DNA of 51,482 bases from assembly GCF_015490265.1 (NCBI RefSeq), contig NZ_WFYD01000011.1, positions 1 to 51,482 on the forward strand, written 5' to 3'. The notes under the pieces were generated by a model. That model saw nothing but the letters and a program-made list of their open reading frames with translations. It was not told the DNA's origin and searched no databases. Positions 27,550-36,150 of this stretch are shown in pieces. Made by a program: the position numbers and the translations under genes. Origin of the DNA: Sulfurivirga sp. GTDB taxonomy: Bacteria > Pseudomonadota > Gammaproteobacteria > Thiomicrospirales > Thiomicrospiraceae. The number at the start of each line of letters is the position of its first letter. Position 1 is the stretch's first letter.

Positions 27550-27685
27550 TTCGACCTCCATGCGTGATTGCAGTATGCGTAAAACTGCAGCAAATGCTAT
27601 CACATGCGCGCGTACCGTCGCATAAGGATGCAAACGGAAGCAATCAGCATCGTTTATGGAAGTAACGGAATAGTGCGGGGGAAGA

Positions 27686-27762
27686 TGGGGTGGGTGACGG
27701 GACTCGAACCCGCGACGACAGGGATCACAACCCTGGGCTCTACCAACTGAGCTACACCCACC
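27686..27762 (-). tRNA. tRNA-His (GTG)
   Basis: A 77-base tRNA including the encoded G at position -1 paired with C73, which is the tRNA-His identity signal. Anticodon loop TTGTGAT gives GTG; T-arm GCGGGTTCGAGTCCCGT and encoded CCA are present. It is the last of a three-tRNA transcript. Confidence 0.96.
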
Positions 27763-27793
27763 ATAGTGTGGTGGAACACCCGGCGGCCTTGGA

Positions 27794-27870
27794 TGGCACG
27801 CCCGGCAGGACTCGAACCTGCAGCCTACGGCTTAGAAGGCCGTTGCTCTATCCAGTTGAGCTACGGGCGC
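27794..27870 (-). tRNA. tRNA-Arg (TCT)
   Basis: A 77-base cloverleaf with anticodon loop CTTCTAA giving anticodon TCT (AGA codons), T-arm GCAGGTTCGAGTCCTGC and encoded CCA. The first acceptor pair is a G-U wobble. It is the middle tRNA of the Pro-Arg-His transcript. Confidence 0.95.
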
Positions 27871-27928
27871 TCATTCGAGACCCTTCGGCACGAAAGGCAT
27901 GGGTTCCCGGGACGCAGCCCGGGGTGTC

Positions 27929-28005
27929 TGGTCGGAGTGGCGGGATTTGAACCCACGACCCCCAGTACCCAAAACTGGTGCGCTACCAGGCTGCGCTACA
28001 CTCCG
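27929..28005 (-). tRNA. tRNA-Pro (TGG)
   Basis: A 77-base cloverleaf with acceptor CGGAGTG/CACTCCG, anticodon TGG within the TTTGGGT loop, T-arm GTGGGTTCAAATCCCGC and encoded CCA. It is the first of the Pro-Arg-His transcript. Confidence 0.96.
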
Positions 28006-28019
28006 AAAATGTGGCGCGT

Positions 28020-28048
28020 ATTGTAGGAAGCGCCCCTGCGGGTGTCAA
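28020..28048 (-). promoter_or_regulatory. Sigma-70 promoter of the tRNA-Pro/Arg/His operon
   Basis: On the minus strand TTGACA, a 17-base spacer and TACAAT lie upstream of tRNA-Pro, with the start expected about 8 bases before the mature 5' end. The -35 box contains the mog stop codon. Confidence 0.87.
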
Positions 28049-28602
28049 GCTTGCTCCGCCGGTTTTTTGGCGTGCTTCGGACGGAAGGCCTTGATGAAAT
28101 CCTCGTTGGTTTCCAGATACGGCCCTTCTATCAGGTCGATGCAGTAGGGCACGGCGGGAAAGACCGCCTCCAGACACTCGGCGATGGCCGAGGGCTTGCC
28201 CGGCAGGTTGATGATCAGGCTGCTGCCGCGCACGCCGGCGATCTGGCGGGACAGAATGGCGGTGGGCACATACTGCAGCGAGACGGCGCGCATCTGCTCG
28301 GCAAAGCCGTCGAGAATCTTGTCGCACACCGCCTCGGTGGCCTCCGGCGTCACATCCCGCCTGGCCGGGCCGGTGCCGCCGGTGGTGAGGATCAGGCAGC
28401 AGCCCGCCTCATCCGCCAGCTCCTTCAGGGTGGCCTCGATGACCGGCTGTTCGTCCGGAATCAGCCGCGCCACCGGCTCCCACGGTGTCTTCAGCGCCTT
28501 GCCGATCCAGTCCTGCATGGCCGGCCCACCCTTGTCCTCATACACGCCCTGACTGGCGCGGTCCGAGACTGTCACAAACCCGATCCTGACCTTGTTTTTC
28601 AT
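28045..28602 (-). CDS. mog: Molybdopterin adenylyltransferase
   Basis: Mog adenylylates molybdopterin before molybdate insertion in molybdenum-cofactor synthesis. The ATG at 28602 gives 185 residues; a TTG two codons earlier is possible but less likely. Motifs include IGFVTVSDRASQGVYEDKGGPAM at the start, the nucleotide/MPT site LILTTGGTGPARRDVTPEAT near residue 75 and the GSSLIINLPGKPSAIAECLEAV segment near residue 133. The length and the latter motif favour Mog over MoaB. It is transcribed divergently from lon; no other molybdenum-cofactor gene is nearby. Confidence 0.93.
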   Translation of the reverse strand: MKNKVRIGFVTVSDRASQGVYEDKGGPAMQDWIGKALKTPWEPVARLIPDEQPVIEATLKELADEAGCCLILTTGGTGPARRDVTPEATEAVCDKILDGFAEQMRAVSLQYVPTAILSRQIAGVRGSSLIINLPGKPSAIAECLEAVFPAVPYCIDLIEGPYLETNEDFIKAFRPKHAKKPAEQA

Positions 28603-28610
28603 AAGCAAAC

Positions 28611-28639
28611 CTTGAAAATGACCCGTTCAACCGCCATAT
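28611..28639 (+). promoter_or_regulatory. Sigma-32 (heat shock) type promoter of lon
   Basis: CTTGAAA, a 14-base spacer and CGCCATAT closely match the RpoH consensus CTTGAAA - N13-15 - CCCCATNT, with one mismatch in the -10 part. It sits about 25 bases before the lon ribosome-binding site. The E. coli lon gene is also RpoH-dependent. Confidence 0.7.
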
Positions 28640-28670
28640 GATAGCGTCAAACCGAATTTTCAGGAGTGCC

Positions 28671-31160
28671 ATGAGCGAGGAACAGGTAAAAACAGGGGAG
28701 ACCCCGTCTGCGGAGGAACCGAAAGAGGCGGAGCTGGTCGAGGAGAACACGCCGCCTGCGAAAGCGGACGCCCAGCTGCCGCGCACACTCTACCTGCTGC
28801 CCATCAAGGACCGGCCCTTCTTTCCCGGTCAGACCCTGCCTGTGGTACTCAACAAGGACGCCTGGCTCGAAACGCTCGAAGCGGTGGCGGAGGCCAAGCA
28901 GAACGTCATCGGCGTGGTGTTCACCACCGCCGAGGACAACCAGCGCGCCAGGCCGGAGGAGCTGGCCCGCATCGGCACGGTGGTGCGCATCCATGACCTG
29001 AAGGTGAAGGACGACTACATCCAGCTCATCGCCGAGGGGCTGCGCCGCTTCCGCATCGACCATCTGGTGTCCGAACAGCCGCCCTACAGAGCGGTGGTGG
29101 ACTACCCGGAGGATGTTCACGACGCCTCCGAAACCGAGCTGAAAGCCTACGGGCTGGCGCTGATGAACGCCTTCCGGGAGCTGCTGCCGCTCAACCCGCT
29201 CTACAGTGAGGAGCTGCGCTATTTCCTCAACCGCTTCGGCCCCTCCAACCACGCCCAGCTGGCGGATTTCGCCGCCACGCTCACCACCGCCGAGGGCGAG
29301 AAGCTGCAGGAGGTGCTGGAGACGCTCAATCTGAGCGAGCGGCTGGAGAAGGCGCTCAAGCTGATCAAGGACGAGATCGAGATCTCCCGCATCCAGACCA
29401 ACATCCGCGAACGGGTGGAGGAAAACCTCTCCCAGCATCAGCGGGAGTTCTTCCTCAAGCAGCAGCTCAAGGAGATCCAGAAGGAGCTGGGCATCGTCAA
29501 GGACGACCGCACCGCGGATGTGGATCTGTTCCGCGAGCGCATCGAAAAGCTGCAGTTGACGGAAGAGGCGCGCGCCAAGGCGGAAGAGGAACTGGACAAA
29601 CTCAGCGTGCTCGATCCCCACTCGCCGGAATACGCGGTGTCGCGCAACTGGCTCGACTGGCTCACCCAGCTGCCATGGGGGGTGCACAGCGAGGACCGGC
29701 TTGATCTCGACCACGCCCGCAAGGTGCTCGACAGGCGTCACGACGGGCTGGAGGACGTCAAGGAACGCATTCTGGAGTTCATCGCCGTCGGCAAGCTCAA
29801 GGGCGAGGTTTCCGGCGCCATCATTCTGCTGGTGGGCCCGCCGGGCGTGGGCAAGACCTCCATCGGCAAATCCATCGCCGAGGCGCTTGGACGCAAGTTC
29901 TACCGCTTCAGCGTCGGCGGCATGCGCGACGAGGCGGAGATCAAGGGGCACCGGCGCACCTACATCGGCGCCATGCCGGGCAAGTTCATCCAGGCGCTCA
30001 AGACCGTCGGCACCGCCAATCCGGTCATCATGCTGGATGAGATCGACAAGATCGGCGCCAGCTATCAGGGCGACCCGGCCTCGGCCCTGCTGGAAGCCCT
30101 GGACCCGGAGCAGAACAGCGAGTTCCTCGATCACTATCTGGACGTGCGCTTCGACCTGTCCAACGTGCTGTTCGTGTGCACCGCCAACCAGCTGGACACC
30201 ATCCCCGGCCCCCTGCTGGACCGCATGGAAGTGATCCGCCTGTCCGGCTACATCACCGAAGAGAAGGTGGCCATCGCCAGGCACCATCTGTGGCCGCGCC
30301 TGCTGGAAGAAGCGGGGCTGAAGCGCAGCCAGCTGCGCATCACCGAAGCGGCCATCCGCCATGTGATCGAGGGCTACGCCCGCGAGGCCGGCGTGCGCTC
30401 CCTGCAGAAGCAACTGGGCAAGATCGTGCGCAAGGCGGCCATGAAACTGGTCACCGGCGAGGCGGACAGTCTCACCATCCACGTGAGCGACCTGCCCGAC
30501 TATCTGGGCCAGCCCCGCTTCCATGCGGAAAAGCATCCGCGACTGATCGGCACCGTGGTGGGGCTGGCCTGGACCGCCATGGGCGGCGCCACCCTGACGG
30601 TGGAGGCCACCCGCGTGCACACCCTCAACCGCGGCTTCAAGCTCTCCGGCCAGCTGGGCGAGGTGATGCAGGAGTCGGCGAACATCGCCTACAGCTACAT
30701 CAGCTCGCACCTGCAGAGCTACAAGGCGGATCCGGAGTTCTTCGACCGCGCCTTCGTGCACCTGCACGTGCCCGACGGCGCCACGCCCAAGGACGGCCCC
30801 AGCGCCGGCATCACCATGGCCACCGCCCTGCTCTCCCTGGCGCGGGGCGAGCCGGTGCGCCAGCCGCTGGCCATGACCGGCGAGCTCAGCCTCACCGGAC
30901 AGGTGCTGCCGGTGGGCGGCATCCGCGAAAAGGTCATCGCCGCCCGCCGGGCCGGCATTCACACGCTGGTGCTGCCGGAGGACAACCGCAAGGACTTCGA
31001 GGAACTGCCGAACTATCTGAAGGAAGGGCTGGAGGTGCATTTCGCCCGCCACTATGACGAAGTGGCACGGCTGGCCTTCAACATCCGCAGCAAGTCCCCC
31101 GCCCTCAAGGCGTGGCTGGAGCGGGAGGCCGCGCAGGCGGCCGAAGGGTGCAAAAGCTGA
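28671..31160 (+). CDS. lon: Lon protease (ATP-dependent serine protease La)
   Basis: This 829-residue cytoplasmic AAA+ protease degrades misfolded and regulatory proteins. The start at 28671 (MSEEQVK) has an AGGAG site; the listed upstream ATG lies within the promoter. A disordered acidic N-terminal extension of about 35 residues precedes the substrate-binding LAN domain ([25 protein letters not shown]). A coiled coil follows, then Walker A GPPGVGKT near residue 390 and Walker [12 protein letters not shown]. The protease domain holds the catalytic dyad Ser711 (PKDGPSAG) and Lys754, at the usual 43-residue spacing. Residues 6-13 (VKTGETPS) are encoded by a copy of the dispersed 23-bp motif. 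The overall form resembles the second Lon (AsrA/Lon-2) subtype of some gammaproteobacteria. Confidence 0.96.
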   Translation: MSEEQVKTGETPSAEEPKEAELVEENTPPAKADAQLPRTLYLLPIKDRPFFPGQTLPVVLNKDAWLETLEAVAEAKQNVIGVVFTTAEDNQRARPEELARIGTVVRIHDLKVKDDYIQLIAEGLRRFRIDHLVSEQPPYRAVVDYPEDVHDASETELKAYGLALMNAFRELLPLNPLYSEELRYFLNRFGPSNHAQLADFAATLTTAEGEKLQEVLETLNLSERLEKALKLIKDEIEISRIQTNIRERVEENLSQHQREFFLKQQLKEIQKELGIVKDDRTADVDLFRERIEKLQLTEEARAKAEEELDKLSVLDPHSPEYAVSRNWLDWLTQLPWGVHSEDRLDLDHARKVLDRRHDGLEDVKERILEFIAVGKLKGEVSGAIILLVGPPGVGKTSIGKSIAEALGRKFYRFSVGGMRDEAEIKGHRRTYIGAMPGKFIQALKTVGTANPVIMLDEIDKIGASYQGDPASALLEALDPEQNSEFLDHYLDVRFDLSNVLFVCTANQLDTIPGPLLDRMEVIRLSGYITEEKVAIARHHLWPRLLEEAGLKRSQLRITEAAIRHVIEGYAREAGVRSLQKQLGKIVRKAAMKLVTGEADSLTIHVSDLPDYLGQPRFHAEKHPRLIGTVVGLAWTAMGGATLTVEATRVHTLNRGFKLSGQLGEVMQESANIAYSYISSHLQSYKADPEFFDRAFVHLHVPDGATPKDGPSAGITMATALLSLARGEPVRQPLAMTGELSLTGQVLPVGGIREKVIAARRAGIHTLVLPEDNRKDFEELPNYLKEGLEVHFARHYDEVARLAFNIRSKSPALKAWLEREAAQAAEGCKS
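28686..28708 (+). repeat. 23-bp dispersed motif, copy 5, inside the lon 5' end
   Basis: Core GGGGAGACCCCGT preceded by GTAAAAACA, fully within the first 13 codons of lon. The terminator-like orientation (GGGGTCTCCCC then T-run) points antisense, towards mog. Confidence 0.9.
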
Positions 31161-31168
31161 CATTCCGC

Positions 31169-31197
31169 TTGACGCGCCCCGGTCGGTTCTATAGAAT
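31169..31197 (+). promoter_or_regulatory. Promoter of tRNA-Leu/tRNA-Val
   Basis: TTGACG, a 17-base spacer and TAGAAT lie between the lon stop and tRNA-Leu; the start would fall about 8 bases before the mature tRNA. Confidence 0.78.
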
Positions 31198-31211
31198 TCC
31201 GCCTCTGTCAG

Positions 31212-31298
31212 GCCAGCGTGGCGGAACTGGTAGACGCGACGGATTCAAAATCCGTTGGGGTAAAACCCGTGTCGGTTCGAGTCCGACCGCTGGTACCA
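31212..31298 (+). tRNA. tRNA-Leu (CAA)
   Basis: An 87-base class II tRNA with the long variable arm (GTTGGGGTAAAACCCGT). Anticodon loop TTCAAAA gives CAA, reading UUG. T-arm GTCGGTTCGAGTCCGAC and encoded ACCA are present; the first acceptor pair is G-U. Confidence 0.96.
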
Positions 31299-31326
31299 AT
31301 CGAAGCCACTATCGGCATCACATCGT

Positions 31327-31403
31327 AGGCGCGTAGCTCAGCTGGTTAGAGCACCACCTTGACATGGTGGGGGTCGCTGGTTCGACTCCAGTCGCGCCTA
31401 CCA
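31327..31403 (+). tRNA. tRNA-Val (GAC)
   Basis: A 77-base cloverleaf with acceptor AGGCGCG/CGCGCCT, anticodon stem CCACC/GGTGG, loop TTGACAT giving GAC, and encoded CCA. It follows tRNA-Leu by 28 bases in the same transcript. Confidence 0.95.
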
Positions 31404-31440
31404 CTTCTCTCCCTAGTTTTCTCCTGAAAAGCTTCCACGC

Positions 31441-31463
31441 AACGGGGTCTCCCCTGATTTTGC
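31441..31463 (-). repeat. 23-bp dispersed motif, copy 6
   Basis: Core on the minus strand, preceded by GCAAAATCA. On the plus strand it reads GGGGTCTCCCC followed by a T-run, 37 bases downstream of tRNA-Val. Confidence 0.9.
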
Positions 31464-31553
31464 AGATTGCCATTTTTCCACGCCGGCAATGCGGTAAAAA
31501 AATGCCTGCAAATCCAACACCTGCCGCCTTTTTCAAGACAGAAACCGCTTTTT

Positions 31554-31576
31554 GACGGGGTCTCCCCCGATCTTGC
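31554..31576 (-). repeat. 23-bp dispersed motif, copy 7
   Basis: Core on the minus strand, preceded by GCAAGATCG; the single interrupted A-tract of the family. Direct repeat of copies 6 and 8. Confidence 0.9.
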
Positions 31577-31656
31577 AGAATGCCGCGCGGAGCGCACCGC
31601 CGCGCAGGCCGAAAGACCATGGAAAACCACCCTTTTCCACCTTGAGACCGACCTGA

Positions 31657-31679
31657 AACGGGGTCTCCCCCATTTTTAC
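31657..31679 (-). repeat. 23-bp dispersed motif, copy 8
   Basis: Core on the minus strand, preceded by GTAAAAATG; identical to copy 1 except for the last base. Confidence 0.9.
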
Positions 31680-31733
31680 AGCGTCTATTGCTCCCCGCGC
31701 CGGCAGGTGGTCATTTTTCCCGGCTCTGGAATC

Positions 31734-31755
31734 AAAAAAGGGGCCCGAAGGCCCC
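31734..31755 (-). terminator. Terminator of the copper-efflux operon
   Basis: The stem GGGGCC / GGCCCC with a 4-base loop is followed on the minus strand by six T. It lies 30 bases after the outer-membrane efflux gene. Confidence 0.85.
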
Positions 31756-31784
31756 TGAAACCGCTCCACAAGCAGGAGGATGGG

Positions 31785-33002
31785 CTAGGGTTTGAGTTCG
31801 GCACGCAGGTAGCGTTGCTGCTGCATGGCCTGCCATGCCTGCCAGCGGTTGAGCAGACGGTCCTGCTCGGCGTCAATGCGCGCCAGCGCGCTTTCCAGCA
31901 CGGTCTGGATGCTGAGCTGACCGCTGCCCAGCAGCAGGCGACGGGCCTCTTCGTCTTCCTCGGACGCCTTCTGCCGCTCGGCCAGGGCCTGATCGCGCGG
32001 CTCTGCCTGTTCCAGCACCGCCTGCGCCTGCTGCCAGGCCTGTTTCAGTTTGAGCAGCTGGGCACGGCGCTGCTCTGTGAGGCGGCGCATGTCGGCACGC
32101 AGGCTGTCGGCGCGGGCCTCCAGCCGACCGCCGGTATAGAGGGGCACGGCATACTGCACGCCGACGCGCGCACCTTCCATGTCGTCGTAGAAGCGCCCGC
32201 CGCTGTCGTTGCGCACCCCGAGGGCAAAGACGGCCAGCCGCCCCTTGTACTGGTCTCGAGCCTGCTGGCGCTGTGCCTGCACGGCATCAATCTGCGTGTC
32301 GATCAGGCGCAGAAAGGGGGTCTGCCGCCAGTCCGGCTGTTTGAGCGGGCGGATGCCGGCCAGCTCCGGCGCCTCGACAGGGTCCAGCGAGACCGCTTCT
32401 TCTGTCAGCGCTTCGATCACCGCCTGCTGGCGCGCCTGCTGCATCTTCAATGTGGCCTGCATGGCGCGGTTGTCCGCCAGTCGGCGTCTGATCACCAGCA
32501 CCCGGCTGAGCATGCCCCGTCCGGCGCCGTAGCCCTGCTCCATCTGACCCAGCAGGTCGGCCAGCACCTTCTCCTTGCGACGCAGGGCGTCCAGCCGAAC
32601 GCTGGTCTGCTGCCATGCACTCCACGCCTGCACCAGTTCCCACTCCAGCTGCAACAGCAGCACCTGACGGCGCTGTTCAGCCACCTGTGCCTGCGCCCCG
32701 GCCGCGCGCACCGCCGCGCTTTTTGCCGGCTGCCACAAGGTCCAGTCACCTCGTAACAACAGGCTGGAGCGGGCAAAGTCGGTCTTCATCCAGGCGTAGC
32801 TCTGCTCCGCCTGAAAATGCACCTCGGGCTTGAAGGCGGCTTCCGCCTCCCGCCGCTTCGCCTGCGCCGCCTCAATGGCCGCCTCGGCCGCCTCCAGTTG
32901 AGGGTGTGCCCTGGCGGCACGCTGCATCAGGGCATTCAGATCGGCCGCCTGCACCTGCCCCAGCCAGCCCACCACGACCAGCATGATCATTCGTTTAAGC
33001 AT
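31785..33002 (-). CDS. TolC-family outer-membrane efflux protein (CusC-like)
   Basis: This 405-residue exported protein should form the outer-membrane channel of the efflux pump. The start at 33002 (MLKRMIMLVVVG) has a GGAG site and overlaps the cusA stop by 8 bases. A signal peptide ends near VQAAD; no lipobox Cys is present, unlike E. coli CusC. The rest is long alpha-helical repeats rich in Ala/Gln/Arg, with the two TolC-type strand regions (FALGVRNDSGGRFYDDMEGARVGVQYAVPLYTGGRLEAR near residue 270). Position directly after cusA defines its partner. Confidence 0.88.
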   Translation of the reverse strand: MLKRMIMLVVVGWLGQVQAADLNALMQRAARAHPQLEAAEAAIEAAQAKRREAEAAFKPEVHFQAEQSYAWMKTDFARSSLLLRGDWTLWQPAKSAAVRAAGAQAQVAEQRRQVLLLQLEWELVQAWSAWQQTSVRLDALRRKEKVLADLLGQMEQGYGAGRGMLSRVLVIRRRLADNRAMQATLKMQQARQQAVIEALTEEAVSLDPVEAPELAGIRPLKQPDWRQTPFLRLIDTQIDAVQAQRQQARDQYKGRLAVFALGVRNDSGGRFYDDMEGARVGVQYAVPLYTGGRLEARADSLRADMRRLTEQRRAQLLKLKQAWQQAQAVLEQAEPRDQALAERQKASEEDEEARRLLLGSGQLSIQTVLESALARIDAEQDRLLNRWQAWQAMQQQRYLRAELKP

Positions 33003-36000
33003 TTTCGGACTCCTTCTGTCTGATCTCACGGCGCATGAGCAGATAGACCAGCGCCGGCAGCAGCAGCATGGCCGCCATCGGCGCGGTGACCATGCCACCG
33101 ATCATGGGCGCGGCGATGCGCTTCATCACATCCGCACCGGTGCCATCCGACCACATGATGGGCAAAAGCCCCACGATGACCACGCTCACCGTCATGGCCA
33201 TGGGACGCACCCGCTTGACCGTGCCGGCCACAATGGCCTGACGCAGCTCGGTCAGGGTGTTGAGCCGACCGGATGCCCTGGCTTCCGCAATGGCCTCGCG
33301 GATATAGAGCAGCACCACCACGCCAAACTCCGCCGCCACGCCAGCCAGGGCGATCATGCCCACGCCCACGGCCACGGAGAGGCGGTAGTCCAGCAGCTCG
33401 ATCAGCCACAGGCTGCCCACCAGCGCGAACGGCATCAGCAGCATCACCAGCAGCGCGTCCCGCACCGAATGGAACACCAGATAGAGCAGGATGAAGATCA
33501 CCAGCAGGGTGACCGGCACGATCTGCTGCAATTTGGCCTGCGCCCGCAGCATGTACTCATACTGTCCCGTCCAGCTGAGGCTGTAGCCGGGCGGCAGTTT
33601 CATATTGTCCGCCACGGCCTGCTGCCCCTGGCGCACGAAGGCGGCCAGATCCACACCCGGCTCCAGATCCACGAAGGTCCAGCCGGTCAGGCGTGCGTTT
33701 TCCGATTTGATCATGGGCGGGCCAAGGGTGATCTTCACCTGGGCCACCTCTCCCAGCGGAACCTGCGCGCCGGAGGGGGTGACGATGGGCAGGCTCTTCA
33801 GCGCTTCCACACTGTTGCGCCACTGCTGCGGATAGCGCAGGTTGATCGGATAGCGCTCCCGCCCCTCAATGGTCTGAGCCAGGTTCCTGCCCCCTACGGC
33901 GGAGGCGATGATCTGCGCCAGCTGCTCCATGTTCAGGCCATAGCGGGCCGCGGCATCACGATCGGGCAGAATCTCGATGTAGCGCCCGCCGGAAACCCGC
34001 TCGGAAAAGACCGAACGCACTCCGGGCAGTTTGCCCAGCACCCGCTCCAGATCGGTACCGATCTTCTGAATGGTGGCCAGGTCTTCGCCGGTCACCTTGA
34101 TGCCGATGGGCGTCTTGATGCCCGTGGACTGCATGTCAATCCGGGTGCGGATCGGCTGCACCCAGGCATTGGTCAGTCCGGGCAGACGCACTTTCCGGTC
34201 AAGCTCGGTGATCAGCTTGTCCAGCGTCATGCCGGGCCGCCACTGATCCCGTGGTTTGAGCTGGATGGTGGTCTCGATCATGGTCAGCGGTGCCGGGTCG
34301 GTGGCCGTTTCCGCACGCCCCACCTTGCCGAAGACGCTTTTGACCTCCGGAAAGGTTTTGATCAGCGCATCGGTGGTCTGCAGGATGCGTCGTGCCTCAG
34401 CGATGGACACCCCCGGCAGCGTGGTGGGCATGTAGAGCAGATCACCCTCCTCCAGCGCCGGCATGAATTCCGTGCCCAGTTTCTGCCACGGGTAGATGAC
34501 TGATGCGGCCAGCACCAGCATCAGGGCCAGCGTCAGCAGCGGCCAGCGCAGCACGCCATTGATGAACGGGCGGTAGAGCCACACCAGCAGCCGATTGAGC
34601 GGGTTGCGCGCCTCGGAGACGATGCGCCCGCGGATCCAGTAGCCCATCAGCACCGGCACCAGCGTAATGGACAGGCCCGCCGCCACCGCCATGGCGAAAG
34701 TCTTGGTATAGGCCAGCGGGCTGAACAGCCGCCCTTCCTGCCCTTCCAGCGCGAACACCGGCAGAAAGCTGAGCGTAATGATCAGAAGCGACACGAACAG
34801 CGCCGGCCCCACCTGAATGGCCGCCTCGCGGATGACGCGCCAGTGTTCCGCGCCTCTGGGCCGGTGCCCGTGCTCCTTTTCATAATGCTCAAGGTGCTTA
34901 TGGGCGTTTTCGATCATGACGATGGCCGCATCCACCATGGCACCGATGGCGATGGCAATGCCGCCCAGGCTCATGATGTTGGCGCTGATGCCCAGTTCGC
35001 GCATGATGATGAAGCTGCCCAGAATCCCCAGCGGCAGGGCGATGACCGCCACCAGCGCCGAGCGCATGTGGAACAAAAACAGCAGGCTCACCAGCGCGAC
35101 GACGATCATCTCCTCGATCAGCTTGTCGCGCAGGGTGTTCACCGCCCGCTTGATCAGCGCGGAGCGGTCATAGGTGGTGACGATCTCCACCCCCTCGGGC
35201 AGACTCTTTTTCAGCTGGGCAATGCGCTGCTTGACGCGGTTGATCACATCCAGCGCGTTTTCACCATCACGCATGATGACGATGCCGCCGACCACCTCGC
35301 CCTCGCCGTTCAGCTCAGCAATGCCGCGACGCATCTGCGGCCCCAGCCGAACCTCGGCCACATCTTCCAGACGGATGGGCAGCTGGGTTTTCACATCCAC
35401 TGCCACCACCGCTTTGCGCAGCTGATCCACATCGGTGACATAGCCTTTCATGCGCACGGCATATTCCGCCTCGCCCAGCTCGATGACTGACGCACCCGTC
35501 TCCCGGCTGGCTTCGCGGATGGCCCTGGATACCTTGGTCAATGGCAGGCCATACGCCTGCAGGCGCACCGGGTCCACCACCACCTGATACTGCTTGACCA
35601 TGCCACCGACGGTGGCTACCTCCGACACGCCCGGGATGGCCTGCAGCTCATACTTCAGAAACCAGTCCTGCAGGGTGCGCAGATCGGCCAGATCATGCCT
35701 GTGGCTGCGGTCCACCAGTGCATATTCGAACACCCAGCCCACCCCGGACGCATCCGGCCCCAGCGTGGGTGTGACCCCGGGCGGTAGCTGTGCCTGCACC
35801 TGATTGAGATATTCCAGCACCCGGGAACGTGCCCAGTAGAGATCGGCACCATCTTCGAATATGACATACACATAGCTGTCACCGAAGAAGGAATACCCCC
35901 GCACCACCTTGGCGCCCGGCACCGACATCATCACGCTGGCGATGGGATAGGTGACCTGATCCTCTACCACCTGTGGCGCCTGCCCGGGATAACTGGTCTT

Positions 36001-36150
36001 GATGATCACCTGAACATCGGACAGATCGGGTATGGCGTCCAGTGGTGTCTTTTCCATGGCGCGCCAGCCCCATGCAGCCAGCAGCACTGCCAGAATCAGG
36101 ATCAGCACCCGATTCTTCAGGGAAAAATCGATGATGGCCCGGATCATCAT
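32995..36150 (-). CDS. cusA: CusA-type copper/silver RND efflux pump
   Basis: This 1051-residue inner-membrane RND transporter has twelve predicted helices and two large periplasmic loops. The heavy-metal-efflux TM4 motif GAMVDAAIVMIENAHKH carries Asp407 and Glu414. The three methionines that bind Cu(I)/Ag(I) in E. coli CusA are conserved one position later: Met574 (EGDLLYMPTTLPG), Met624 (PAPLTMIETT) and Met673 (RIDMQSTGI). These point to monovalent copper/silver rather than Zn/Co/Cd. The start overlaps the cusB stop by 4 bases. Confidence 0.95.
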   Translation of the reverse strand: MMIRAIIDFSLKNRVLILILAVLLAAWGWRAMEKTPLDAIPDLSDVQVIIKTSYPGQAPQVVEDQVTYPIASVMMSVPGAKVVRGYSFFGDSYVYVIFEDGADLYWARSRVLEYLNQVQAQLPPGVTPTLGPDASGVGWVFEYALVDRSHRHDLADLRTLQDWFLKYELQAIPGVSEVATVGGMVKQYQVVVDPVRLQAYGLPLTKVSRAIREASRETGASVIELGEAEYAVRMKGYVTDVDQLRKAVVAVDVKTQLPIRLEDVAEVRLGPQMRRGIAELNGEGEVVGGIVIMRDGENALDVINRVKQRIAQLKKSLPEGVEIVTTYDRSALIKRAVNTLRDKLIEEMIVVALVSLLFLFHMRSALVAVIALPLGILGSFIIMRELGISANIMSLGGIAIAIGAMVDAAIVMIENAHKHLEHYEKEHGHRPRGAEHWRVIREAAIQVGPALFVSLLIITLSFLPVFALEGQEGRLFSPLAYTKTFAMAVAAGLSITLVPVLMGYWIRGRIVSEARNPLNRLLVWLYRPFINGVLRWPLLTLALMLVLAASVIYPWQKLGTEFMPALEEGDLLYMPTTLPGVSIAEARRILQTTDALIKTFPEVKSVFGKVGRAETATDPAPLTMIETTIQLKPRDQWRPGMTLDKLITELDRKVRLPGLTNAWVQPIRTRIDMQSTGIKTPIGIKVTGEDLATIQKIGTDLERVLGKLPGVRSVFSERVSGGRYIEILPDRDAAARYGLNMEQLAQIIASAVGGRNLAQTIEGRERYPINLRYPQQWRNSVEALKSLPIVTPSGAQVPLGEVAQVKITLGPPMIKSENARLTGWTFVDLEPGVDLAAFVRQGQQAVADNMKLPPGYSLSWTGQYEYMLRAQAKLQQIVPVTLLVIFILLYLVFHSVRDALLVMLLMPFALVGSLWLIELLDYRLSVAVGVGMIALAGVAAEFGVVVLLYIREAIAEARASGRLNTLTELRQAIVAGTVKRVRPMAMTVSVVIVGLLPIMWSDGTGADVMKRIAAPMIGGMVTAPMAAMLLLPALVYLLMRREIRQKESENA

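Larger units (their letters stand above)
31404..31733. other. Gene-free convergent region carrying three motif copies
   Basis: The 330 bases after tRNA-Val contain no credible gene. They hold three same-orientation copies of the 23-bp motif spaced about 113 and 103 bases apart. On the motif strand copies 6 and 7 are preceded by stems (ATTGCC/GGCAAT and GCGCGG/CCGCGC). No separate conventional terminator follows tRNA-Val, so the first copy, 37 bases downstream, is the best candidate for that job. Confidence 0.75.

Noticed and set aside
28647-31163. 838-codon minus-strand ORF opposite lon
   Set aside because: Exact antisense shadow of lon, with no start signal or domain of its own.
31441-31679. 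CRISPR-like array (three short direct repeats with about 80-90-base intervals)
   Set aside because: Intervals are too long and uneven, only three units, the same motif occurs singly in coding genes, and no cas genes are nearby.
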